From Stercorarius parasiticus (taxonomy: Eukaryota; Chordata; Aves; Charadriiformes; Stercorariidae), in contig VWZL01002827.1 in the NCBI GenBank assembly GCA_013396915.1, positions 1 through 64,000 of the forward strand: a stretch of 64,000 nucleotides of DNA, given 5' to 3'. Positions 52,299 through 60,759 of the stretch are shown here, one piece after another (the stretch's first letter is position 1; each line of letters opens with the position of its first letter). Below the pieces are notes generated by a model that worked only from the letters and a program-made list of their open reading frames with translations, did no database searches and had not been told where the DNA came from. Made by a program: the position numbers and the translations under genes.

Positions 52299-52500
52299 GG
52301 TACTGTTGTTGTTTAACCCTGGCCTGCAGCTAAGCATCACACAGCCACTTGCTCTCTTCCTGCCCCGCCCCCAAGTGGAATGAGGGAGAGAATTGGAAGA
52401 GTAAAAGTGAGAAAATTCGTGGGTTGAGATAAAGACAGTTTAACAGGTAAAGCAAAAGCTGCATGTGCAAGAAAAGTGAAATAAGGAATTTATTCACTAC

Positions 52501-53091
52501 TGTATTGAGTCTGGCTGAGGTGGAGTTAATTTTCACCATAGCAGCCCTCATAGTGTTGTGATTTGTATCGGTAGCTAGACGGGGGTTGATAACACACCAG
52601 TGTTTTGGCTACTGCTGAGCAGTGCTTGCACAGTAGCAATTCACACAATCTCCAACATTCCACCGCTCACCAGTAGGCTGTGTGTGGGCAAGATCTTGGG
52701 AGGGGAAGTAGCCAGGACAGCTGACCCAAACTGACCGAAGGGATCCTCCATACCATATGACAACTGCTCAGCAATAAAAGATAAGAGAAAGGAGGAGGAA
52801 ATGGGGGCATTTGTTATTTATGACATTTGCCTTCTAGAGCAGCCACTATCATACTGAAGCCCTGCTTCCCAGGAAGTGGCTGGAGATCACCTGTGAATGG
52901 GAAGCAGAGAATAAATCTTTTGTTTCCCTTTGCTTCCATGCACGACCTTCACTTTTGCTTTATTAAACCGCCTTTATCTTGACCCATGAGCTTTTTTCCA
53001 TCTTATTTTCTCCCCCTACGTCTTGCTGAGGAGAGGAGTGATAGAGTGGCTTGGTGGGCACCTGGCGTCCAGACAAGGTCAAACCATCACA
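52501..53091 (+). mobile_element. ERVL-type solo LTR nested in another LTR
   Basis: A 591-bp plus-strand LTR, beginning TGTATTGAGTCTGGCTGAGG and ending GGTCAAACCATCACA. It shares landmarks with the LTR at 60186-60759: GGACAGCTGACCC, CCATACCATATGAC, GCTCAG(C/T)A(A/T)TAAAA, the TGGGAAGCAG block and TTTATCT(T/C)(G/A)ACCCAT. A TATA-like AATAAAAG lies at 52773-52780 and candidate polyadenylation signals at 52910-52915 (AATAAA) and 52962-52967 (ATTAAA). It interrupts the minus-strand LTR at a TTCACTAC / ACTTCCCAT junction. Only two bases (AC) appear duplicated, so the target duplication is not clear. No internal retroviral sequence remains. Confidence 0.87.
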
Positions 53092-53499
53092 ACTTCCCAT
53101 GAGCAGGCAGGTGATCAGCCATGTCCAGGAAAGCAGGTCTTCATCACATCTAACAGTTACTTGGGAAGACAAAGGCCATCATTCTGAACTTCCTCCCTTC
53201 CTTCCTCTCCCTCCAGTTTTTTATTGATGGATATGCTGTCTGCAGTGGACACACAGCCCACAGCCAAACAACCAAAACCCCTTACCAGCACACACAGAAG
53301 GGAGAGGGCCAATAATGCAGAAGAATGGAAGCTTGCAATGTCAAGGACCAGCAGGAGGAAGAGGCTTCCCCCGAAGCCCAGGGTGCCCATGCAAAACTGC
53401 TTCACGGCTCTGCATACTGAAGAGGAAAGACCCATCAAAACAGGAGAGATGCTGGAGCTAAGGCGCCCCAGTCTGTCCCCTGTATAACAACGAGTGCAA

Positions 53500-54008
53500 C
53501 TAAGAAAAAGCAATGGGTGATAGTAGTATGTGACTTTCTTCCAAAAGGTATAGAAGCACACATTTGTTGACCTGACTCACTCTCTAAAGAGGTGTGCTGC
53601 TTACCAGGGGCTCATATTAGGATTGTCACCAAGAGACTACCAAGCTGCGTACAGTCCACTGACTATTATCCACTGCTGTTGTTTCATGTGGGCACCAGAA
53701 GCAGTCTGAGGAATATCAAGAAGAATTACAGAGCCCTGGGAGTGGCAGTAAGGGACTCTGCAGCACAAGTAGTCTTTTCATCAATCCTCCCAGTCACAGG
53801 GAAGGCGTTTGAAAGGACCAGTCAAATCTGGCAAATCAATAAATAGTTACAGGACTGGTGCCACAGCCAGGGATTTGGCTACTTAGACCATGGGACTCGC
53901 TTTGAGAAACCATATCTACTGGGAGCTGATGGGGTCAACTTGTTAGAGAAGGTGAAGAGCATCTTCGGTCATAGGCTTGCCAAGCTCATGAACAGGGCTT
54001 TAAACTAA
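53500..54008 (+). pseudogene. degraded CR1 ORF1 esterase (SGNH hydrolase-like) domain
   Basis: CR1 ORF1 proteins carry an SGNH-type esterase domain. In this copy the nucleophile block, normally G-D-S, reads CDF at 53529-53537. The final Asp-x-x-His block reads DGVN at 53928-53939. Both catalytic Ser and His are therefore lost. In-frame stops at about 53569 and 53843 confirm decay. The middle is well kept (CCLPGAH, DYYPLLLFHVG, VVFSSILPV). The protein would be inactive as an esterase. Confidence 0.85.
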
Positions 54009-54146
54009 ACTTGGCAGGGGAGGGGAGCCTCAATCCATCCCATTCCTACCAGTTTGATGCCAGTGCCAGCAACAGATTCCCAGAGCCTGGAGAAGGATCA
54101 TGGGTCAGCAGGACAGCACCTGGAGTGCAGCACAAAGGAATTCCAG

Positions 54147-54414
54147 CCACTCAGACAATACGTCAGCTTCATCAGGGTCCCAGCTTAAATGCCTCTGTAC
54201 AAATGCACATAGCATGGAAGATAAAAAGAGGAGTTAGAGATGTGTGCACACGTGCAGGGCTATGATCTTATTGGCATCATGGAGGTGTGGTGGGTTGGCT
54301 CCTGTGACTGGAGTGTTGGTCCTAAGGGAACTGGCAGATAAGTTGCTAAGCCACTGTCCATCATATTTGAGAAGTTGTGACAGTGCAGTAAAGTTCCCAT
54401 TGACTGGAAAAGGG
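54147..54414 (+). repeat. 268-bp direct duplication, copy 1 of pair 1
   Basis: Nearly identical to 54416-54683, with one C/T difference near the start (54161 versus 54430), and separated from it by a single N at 54415. It lies within CR1 sequence and covers the ORF1/ORF2 boundary region. The single N between the copies points to overlapping contig ends placed side by side rather than a real tandem duplication. Confidence 0.95.
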
Positions 54415-54415
54415 N

Positions 54416-54683
54416 CCACTCAGACAATATGTCAGCTTCATCAGGGTCCCAGCTTAAATGCCTCTGTACAAATGCACATAGCATGGAAGATAAAAAGAGG
54501 AGTTAGAGATGTGTGCACACGTGCAGGGCTATGATCTTATTGGCATCATGGAGGTGTGGTGGGTTGGCTCCTGTGACTGGAGTGTTGGTCCTAAGGGAAC
54601 TGGCAGATAAGTTGCTAAGCCACTGTCCATCATATTTGAGAAGTTGTGACAGTGCAGTAAAGTTCCCATTGACTGGAAAAGGG
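54416..54683 (+). repeat. 268-bp direct duplication, copy 2 of pair 1
   Basis: Second copy of 54147-54414. The CR1 sequence continues normally after 54683, and the sequence before 54147 joins copy 1 normally. Removing either copy plus the N restores a simple CR1 layout. Confidence 0.95.
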
Positions 54684-54831
54684 GGAACATAATGCCCATT
54701 TTCAAAAAGGGAAAAAAGGAAGACTCAGAAAACTATAGGCTGGCAAGATCATGGAGCAGGTCCTGATGGAAAATGTGATAAGACACGTGGAAAATAAGGA
54801 AGTCGTCAGTGACAGACAACATGGCTTCACT

Positions 54832-55099
54832 GAGGGCATATAATGCCTGACAACTTTGCTGGCTTTTATAATGGTGTTAACACATTGGTGGATAAGGGAA
54901 GAGCAACAGACGTCATTTACCTGGACTTGTGCAAAGCATTTGACACTGCCCCACATGACATCCTTATCTCTAAATTGGAGAAACATGGATTTGATGGATG
55001 GACCACTCGGTAAATAAGGAATTGTCTGGATGGCCGTATTCAAAGAATTGCAGTAAATGGCAATTGTAATGGTAAATGTCCAAGTGGTGACCAGTGACA
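54832..55099 (+). repeat. 268-bp direct duplication, copy 1 of pair 2
   Basis: Appears identical to 55101-55368 and is separated by a single N at 55100. It carries the RT segment with [20 protein letters not shown]. It has the same length and single-N layout as pair 1. Confidence 0.95.
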
Positions 55100-55100
55100 N

Positions 55101-55368
55101 GAGGGCATATAATGCCTGACAACTTTGCTGGCTTTTATAATGGTGTTAACACATTGGTGGATAAGGGAAGAGCAACAGACGTCATTTACCTGGACTTGTG
55201 CAAAGCATTTGACACTGCCCCACATGACATCCTTATCTCTAAATTGGAGAAACATGGATTTGATGGATGGACCACTCGGTAAATAAGGAATTGTCTGGAT
55301 GGCCGTATTCAAAGAATTGCAGTAAATGGCAATTGTAATGGTAAATGTCCAAGTGGTGACCAGTGACA
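55101..55368 (+). repeat. 268-bp direct duplication, copy 2 of pair 2
   Basis: Second copy of 54832-55099. Normal CR1 RT sequence (SGVPQG-like, degraded to WCSSGVGQ) follows. The equal length of the two pairs argues for a shared technical cause such as read or overlap length. Confidence 0.95.
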
Positions 55369-56649
55369 AGTGGTGTTCCTCAGGGGTTGGTCAGAGCTGT
55401 TTAACATCCTTGGCGACATGGACAGTGGGATTGAGTGCACCCTCAGCAAGTTTACTGATGACACCAAGCTGTGTGGAGCAGTTCACACAGAGGAGCGAAG
55501 TGATGCCATCAAGAGACACCTTGACAGGCTTGAGAGGTGGGCCTGTACAAACCTCATGAAGTTCAGCCAGGCCAAGTGCAAGGTCCTGCAGCTGGGTCAG
55601 GGTAATCCTAAACACAAATGCAGGCTGGGAGGAGGATGGATTGAGAGCGGCCCTGAGGAGAAGGACTTGGGGGTGCTGGTGGATGAGAAGCTCAACAGGA
55701 GCCTGCAATGTGCATTTGCAGCCCAGAAGGCCAACTGTATCTGGGGCTGCATCAAAAGAAGTGTGGCCAACAGTTCAAGGGAGGTAATTCTGCTCCTCTA
55801 TTCTGTTCTTGTGAGACCCCGCCTGGAGTACTGCATCCAGCTCTGGAGTCCCCAGTGTAAGAAGGACATGGACCTGTTGGAAAGAGTCCAAGAAGAGGGT
55901 CATGCAGATAATCAGAGAGCTGGAGCACGTCTCCTATGAGGATGGGCTGAGAGAGTTGGGGTTGTTCAGCTTGGAGAAGAGAAGGCTCTGGGGAGACCTT
56001 AAAGCAGCCTTTCAGTACTTAAAGGGGGCCTACAGGAAAGATAGGGGAGGGACTTTTTATGAGGGAGTGTAGTGATAGGACAAGGGGTAACAGTTTTAAA
56101 GAAGAAATTCTTTACTGTGAAGCTGGTGAGGCACTGGAACAGGTTGCTCAGAGGTGTGGAAGCCCCATCCCTGAGAGTGTTCAAGGCCAGGCTGGATGGG
56201 ACTTTGAGCAACCTGGTCTAGTGGAAGGTTTCCCTGTCCATGGCAGTGGAGTTGGAACTAGATGATCTTTAAGGTTCCTTCCAACCCAAACTGTTCTGTG
56301 ATTCTATGATATGCTATGGAATATGCCTTTGGTTGGTTAGGATCAGCTGTCCCGACTGTGTCCTCTCCCAGCTTCTTGTGCAGTCCCTGCCGACGCTTTG
56401 GTGGGGCAATGTGAGAAGCAGAAAAGGCCTTTAATCTGTGTAAGCACTGCTCATCAATAACAAAAACATCCCTGTATTATTGTGTTTTAAGCACATATCT
56501 AAAACATAACTCCATACTAGTTACTATGAAGAAAATTAACTGTATCCCAGCCAAAACCATCACAGGTGCAAAGGAGAGACTAGCAAGCTTTTTTTCTGCC
56601 GCATATACATTCTTAGGCATGGTAATTACACATCAAATGTTTTTCCTCA

Positions 56650-58105
56650 AGTGCTGCTAGGGTAACTGTGCATTTGCTATTGGACTCTTGGAACCAGACA
56701 GAGTTTTGGAAAGAGGCTGCAACTGTGCAAGTTTCTGGTTGCAGAGAATGCCTGGAACCTCTCGCTGAGTCTTGGGTACATGGTCTTTTAGCCTGCAGGA
56801 GATATGCCGTTGTTGAGGAGCGGTGCTGCCAAGTGAAGGAGCTTTGGGTGGAGGCAGTATCAGAAGTGATAAGAAAGAGATCAACTAGATCTTCTCTGAG
56901 GCCCCAAGAGTCTGAACCTCCAACTGCAGGGTAGGGGCAGGAAGAGCCAGTACCTGGTAAATCAGAAAGTGGAAATTCCCATCATGATGAAGGTTAGAAG
57001 CTGGTGATTTCTCCTAACAGGAAGAAGGCTCCTGCCTTACCTCATGACCTGCAGTTTCAGAATATGTTAAGTGCCCTTGTAGCTGATGAGCATCTGGGAG
57101 TGCTGTCAAATGGAGTATCTCAGATGGCTGACCCTGAGCCACACGTAACCACTATAAGGAAGCCGTGAGTGACAGTGGTAGGAGACTCGCTACTGCAGAG
57201 GACAGAGGCACACATCTGCTGACTTGACTTGTCACCTTGGAAGGTTTGTTGGTTTGTTGCTTGCTGAGGGTTTGCACTTAGAATCATAGAATCATAGAAT
57301 CATAGAATAGTTTTGGTTGGAAGATACCTTTGAGATCATCAAGTCCAACCTGTTAACCTAGCACTGACAAGTTGCCACTAAACCATGTCCCTCAGCACTA
57401 CATCTACATGTCTTTTAAATACCTCCAGGAATGGTGACTCAACTGCTTCCCTGGGCAGTTGTTCCAATGCTTGATAACCCTTTAAGTGAAGAAATTTTTC
57501 TTGGGATGTTGTGGAGAGACTACAGAGGCTCTTCTGGCCTTTTGACTGCCACTCTGATGCTTGTCCATGTAAGCACCTGTGATACCACTGTGGTGACATG
57601 GGAAGTATCAAGTGTGACTTTAGCGTTCTGTGGGCACTGTTCAAGGAATGGGAGCCCTAGTGGGTTTTTGATCCCACTGGTAAAGCAGAAAGGCCTGAGG
57701 AGTACTCAGTGGATCCTGTGGGTTGTGCAGCTTTTGGTGACAGAAGGGTTTGGGGTTCTATCACCAGAGGACCCTTTTTGAGGCTCAACAGCTCTTTGGA
57801 AGAGACAAGATCCATTTGACTACATGCGACAAAAGTATCTTCACCAGCAGGCTGGCCAACTGAAGCTGAAGTGGATCCTTTTGAGGACAGAGATGTGTAA
57901 ACAACTAAGTGCCTGCAGAGCATCTTGAAGGGGACAGATCTCAAGCATGTAGTAGGGAAGCAGCACACTTGGCTGACTCTGAAGTGACCGTGGACTAATG
58001 TGAGCAGAATGGGGATCAAACAGGAGGAGTTAGAGGTCTCTGTGTAGTTGCAGGGCTATGACCTCATTGGGATAATGGAGATGTGGTGGGTCTTTATACA
58101 GGAAT
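56650..58105 (+). mobile_element. CR1 LINE 5' part (ORF1 and start of ORF2), interrupted by another CR1
   Basis: A plus-strand frame from 56668 reads an ORF1-like N-terminal region (a Cys-containing stretch, then CCQVKELWVEAVSEV). Near 57168-57210 follows the esterase nucleophile block VTVVGDSLLQRTEAHIC, with GDS intact at 57181-57189. After a minus-strand CR1 insertion (57281-57501) the ORF1 frame resumes with DVVERLQRLF. Later the start of ORF2 appears (QEELEV, QGYDLIGIMEMWW, about 58020-58090). RT and the 3' tail are absent, so this is a 5' remnant cut off by later rearrangement, which is unusual for a LINE. Stops and frameshifts make it a pseudogene. The section 57600-58000 is weakly recognisable. 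Confidence 0.75.
57281..57501 (-). mobile_element. CR1 LINE 3' end inserted into another CR1
   Basis: On the plus strand it begins with three GAATCATA-type octamers (the complement of the CR1 tail), then TTTGGTTGGAAGATACC, CAAGTCCAACCTGTTAACCT and GTCCCTCAGCACTACATCTA, and ends near GAAGAAATTTTTCTT. The type differs from the TTGGAACTAGATGATC tails elsewhere, so a different CR1 subfamily is indicated. It interrupts the plus-strand ORF1 of the surrounding element between the GDS block and the DVVERLQ stretch. Confidence 0.9.
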
Positions 58106-58360
58106 GTTTTCTGTGCTGGGCCTTTCTGGTGTGATTTCAACTATGTATCTATGTCTGTGCTTGCTAATATTTCTTTAATTTTTATGAGGGCCTTTGATCT
58201 TCTGACAGACTGGTAACTATATTAGATGTTTTCTGATTGTTTTCTCCCTGCAATCAATTAAATGAAACATGTCACAATCATAGAATATCTCAAGTTGGGA
58301 GGGACCCACGAGGATCATCAAGACCAACTCCCTGCTCCTCACAGGACTATCAAAAGTTAA

Positions 58361-59267
58361 ACCATTGTAAGAGACGGTTTGTAAATTCCCTGATACAAAT
58401 GGTGAGAGATGAGGGGGAGGGGGAGAAAGTCCTCTGAAGAATGCCTCAAACACTCACAAGTAAGGACGAATAATGCAGGTCTGGTGTTCAAAGAACTGAT
58501 AAGGCTCACAGGCACCTGAAAAGTGGTGGGAGTTCTCTGTTCTCGAGGGGTCATGTCCAATAAGTGACCTTTGCCTCATTATTCACAAAATGCACATGAA
58601 AGCACACACCCTGCATATGCTAATGAAGATTATAGAGATCGTGCTAAACATGTATGACTATGGCACTCATCTCTCCACCCAAATCATGCTACCCATCACC
58701 TGCGAAGGGAGAAACATGAGATGACACTGCCCCATAGAAATGCATACTCAGTGGGCAGGTCATGCTAATTCGGCAAATTTAAAAGGGGAAAATAAGTGGC
58801 CCTAGGGGGAATGAAGACTAAGATTGTGCCTGGGAAGATCTTTCCCAAGAAAGAAGATTGTGCCTGGGAAAATACCCTGAAATGACGCTGGAACCGGGAC
58901 TGGTGATCTCTTCATCTCTCTCCCTTGCTCTGTCACTCTTTATCCCTTTCCTTTTCCGTTTCTCTTTTTCCTTTTCTTTTAAAGCTATTAAGTAAGTAAT
59001 GCAAGGCATACCTTAAGTACCGCTTGCCATGAGTTGCTGTATACCTATTGCTAAGAAACACAATGTATACCTTACTGCTTGCCTTAATTTGTTATATACC
59101 TAAACAATTATTGTGGTTGTTAAGATCTATACTAATCATTTTGGGAGACTAATAAATGTTTGTATATGGACCTTGAGATTTGTCTCACCTTAGTCTGCAC
59201 TGTTGGGTATTTACAAATCTGAGTCACTCCCACCCCCTCTTTCCTGAGAGTGGAACGTGACAACCAT
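58361..59267. repeat. 5-bp target-site duplication ACCAT
   Basis: ACCAT at 58361-58365 and 59263-59267 flanks the LTR perfectly. The uninterrupted CR1 would carry this pentamer only once, which proves the LTR came after the CR1. Confidence 0.92.
58366..59262 (+). mobile_element. 897-bp solo LTR of an endogenous retrovirus inside a CR1
   Basis: The element starts TGTAAGAGACGG and ends GAACGTGACA (TG...CA ends), with a perfect 5-bp duplication, so both borders are exact. A TATA-like TTTAAAA lies at 58778-58784 and an AATAAA polyadenylation signal at 59151-59156. This gives the U3-R-U5 order for a plus-strand LTR, with about 90 bp of U5 after the signal. A 16-bp direct repeat, AGATTGTGCCTGGGAA, occurs at 58821-58836 and 58855-58870. 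A pyrimidine-rich stretch lies at 58900-58980. No internal genes remain. It does not resemble the ERVL LTRs or the TGTCCTGG LTRs of this window, so it is a third LTR family; I cannot name it. Confidence 0.88.
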
Positions 59268-59432
59268 ATGACTAAGAGCATTAACCAGACGCTCCTTGAA
59301 CTCTGACAGGGTTGCTGCCATTACCACTGGGAGTCTGTTCCAGTGACTGACCACACTCTCAGTGAAGAATCTTTTCCTAATATCCAATCTGAACTTCCCC
59401 TGAGGAAGCTTCATTCCATTGTAATGTCCATG

Positions 59433-60185
59433 GCTTCCTCCGATTTCTCTCTGTGGATTGTACAGCAGGGTTGACCTGCCTGAGCTGTAGCTCTATGGAT
59501 TTGTTTAGTATAACAGCTGCTGTGACAACAGGTTTGGTATGGTGTTGTGTATGTGGTGATTAACATACTAAAACCAAGCAGTTATTTTCTTATCTACGAC
59601 TCTTGAATAAAATGTAGATTAGAAGAGTAGAAGCATGGTGGAAAGACCCCAAGTTGAAAACACAGGCACCAAACCCTTGTCCAAGGCAGCAGAGAGGTTT
59701 GTTGCTGAAAGTGGCTGTAAGGATTAACCATATTGCTGCTGCTCCTATGTACAGCCATACTGTGTTGCTTTTGCTGCTTCGGGTAAGCTATTACCATGAT
59801 TAGGAAAGCGTGTAGGTACAGTGCCAAGCATTCATATATGGCTGTAATTTATACATGCAGACACATGTATTTGAACTCATGGTCTCTTGGTTAACCAATA
59901 CATCCACCTTAGCTTAAGGAATTGTCTGGGCTGGTATTTCTTCCCTGTCCCTCCCTTTTTAATAGACTGGTGTTTTGGTAACCTAGTCTGTTAATTGGAT
60001 GCAGCTGTTTTGCAATAAGGCTCCTAGGATATTTGAATGGACTTATTACAGTCCCTCACCTTGAGTTGATACAGAATATATTACATGTTTTTCAAGTAAG
60101 ACTTTTGTGAACTAATGTTTCTTAGATACTTCTAGATGGATCAAATGAACCAGAAAATAATCCAAAATGACATGTAAGTAAATGG
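59433..60185. other. spacer between CR1 and ERVL LTR
   Basis: Mixed-composition sequence without a recognisable repeat or gene. Short frames only. Confidence 0.5.
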
Positions 60186-60759
60186 TGTGGTTTCAGTTGG
60201 GATAGAGTTAACTTTCTTGCTAGCAGCTGGCATAGTGCTATGTTTTGGATTTGGGATGAGAAATACTGTTGATATAGCACACTGCTGGTTTTGGTTGTTG
60301 TTAAGCAATCAAGGCTTTTTCTGCTTCTCATATCACCCTGCCAGCAAGTAAGTTGCTGGGGGGGGGACAAGAAGTTAGGAGGAGAGTCAGCCACGACAGC
60401 TGACCCCACCTGACTAAAGGAATATTCCATTCCATATGACATAATGCTCAGTATAAAAAGCTGGAGGAAGAAGAAGGAAGGAGGAAGTTTGAAGTTATGG
60501 CATTTGTCTCCCCAAGTAACTATTACACGTGATGGAGCCCTGCTTTCCCAGAGATGGCTGAAGACCTGCCTGCTGATGGGAAGCAGTGAATGAACTCCTT
60601 ATCTGGCTTTGCTTGTGTGTGTAGCTTTTAAACTGTCTTTATCTCAACCCATCAGTTTTTTTCTCACTTTTACTCTTTGATTCTTTCCTGGATCACAACG
60701 GGGGGGAATGAGTGAGTGGCTGCATGGTCCTAGTTGCTGGCTGGGGTTAAACCACAACC
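60186..60759 (+). mobile_element. ERVL-type solo LTR, 574 bp
   Basis: It begins TGTGGTTTCAGTTGGGATAG and ends GGGTTAAACCACAACC, matching the avian ERVL LTR pattern (expected CA end, here mutated to CC). TATAAAA is at 60452-60458. The conserved CTGTCTTTATCTCAACCCAT block sits near 60635, and the usual ATTAAA just before it has become TTTAAA. It shares long blocks with the complement of the split LTR 52304-56564 and with 52501-53091. The flanking pentamers (AATGG and GTAAA) do not match, so the target duplication has decayed or one border was altered. No internal genes remain. Confidence 0.88.

Larger units (their letters stand above)
53227..56309 (+). mobile_element. CR1 LINE with ORF1 and deleted ORF2, inserted in an ERVL LTR
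   Basis: This is the longest CR1 of the window. ORF1 starts near 53228 (MDMLSAVDTQPTAKQPKP) and continues past a stop at about 53487 into the esterase domain (LLLFHVG, AQVVFSSILPV) and its end (LMNRALN, stop about 54008). ORF2 keeps a scrap of endonuclease (YDLIGIMEVWW, frameshifted, about 54262). It then jumps to the RT region (CPFSKREK onward), with [25 protein letters not shown] (55451-55462), YCIQLWSPQCKKDM and a 3' untranslated tail ending in TTCTATGA at 56309. Most of the endonuclease is deleted. Two 268-bp duplications with a single N between copies (54147-54683 and 54832-55368) inflate its length by about 538 bp. It is defective in both ORFs. Confidence 0.93.
52304..56564 (-). mobile_element. 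ERVL-type solo LTR, split in three by two later insertions
   Basis: Three minus-strand blocks join into one avian ERVL LTR of about 587 bp: 52304-52500 (3' end, complement of a GGTTTAAAC-like terminus, with GTGGGTTGAGATAAAGACAG), 53092-53226 (middle, CTTCCCATGAGCAGGCAGGT onward) and 56310-56564 (5' end, ATGAAGAAAATTAACTGTAT then CCAGCCAAAACCATCACA). The blocks are in the right order and orientation and abut without overlap. They are interrupted by the plus-strand LTR 52501-53091 and the CR1 53227-56309. A complementary AATAAA lies at 52489-52494. The 5'-most and 3'-most bases give TG...CA ends. No internal genes remain. It is the oldest member of the nest. Confidence 0.85.
52299..56569. repeat. 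near-perfect 5-bp target duplication of the split ERVL LTR
   Basis: GGTAC at 52299-52303 and GGTGC at 56565-56569 flank the outer ends of the interrupted LTR (four of five bases match). This ties together two LTR ends now 4.3 kb apart and supports reading all three LTR pieces as one insertion. Confidence 0.7.
58276..59432 (-). mobile_element. CR1 LINE 3' end, split by a solo LTR
   Basis: Two blocks of one minus-strand CR1 tail: 58276-58365 (AATCATAGAATATCTCAAGT to GTTAAACCAT) and 59263-59432 (ACCATATGACTAAGAGCATT to AAGCTTCATTCCATTG). Joined through the shared ACCAT they read as continuous CR1 sequence. On the minus strand 59414-59270 still gives RLDIRKRFFTESVVSHWNRLP, the end of ORF2. The subfamily differs from those with the GAACTAGATGATC tail. 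Confidence 0.9.

Noticed and set aside
53157..53561. 134-codon minus-strand frame
   Set aside because: It runs antisense to CR1 ORF1 and across the LTR/CR1 junction, so it cannot be one gene.
54147..55368. A tandemly duplicated gene or repeated exon
   Set aside because: The repeats are CR1 sequence, equal in length and each joined by a single N, which fits an assembly artefact better.
57378..58019. Frames of 88, 116 and 120 codons on both strands
   Set aside because: They lie within overlapping, opposite-strand CR1 remnants and are by-products of these.
52501..60759. A full-length provirus made of the several LTRs
   Set aside because: The LTRs differ in orientation and family, and the DNA between them is CR1 and spacer, with no retroviral internal genes recognised.
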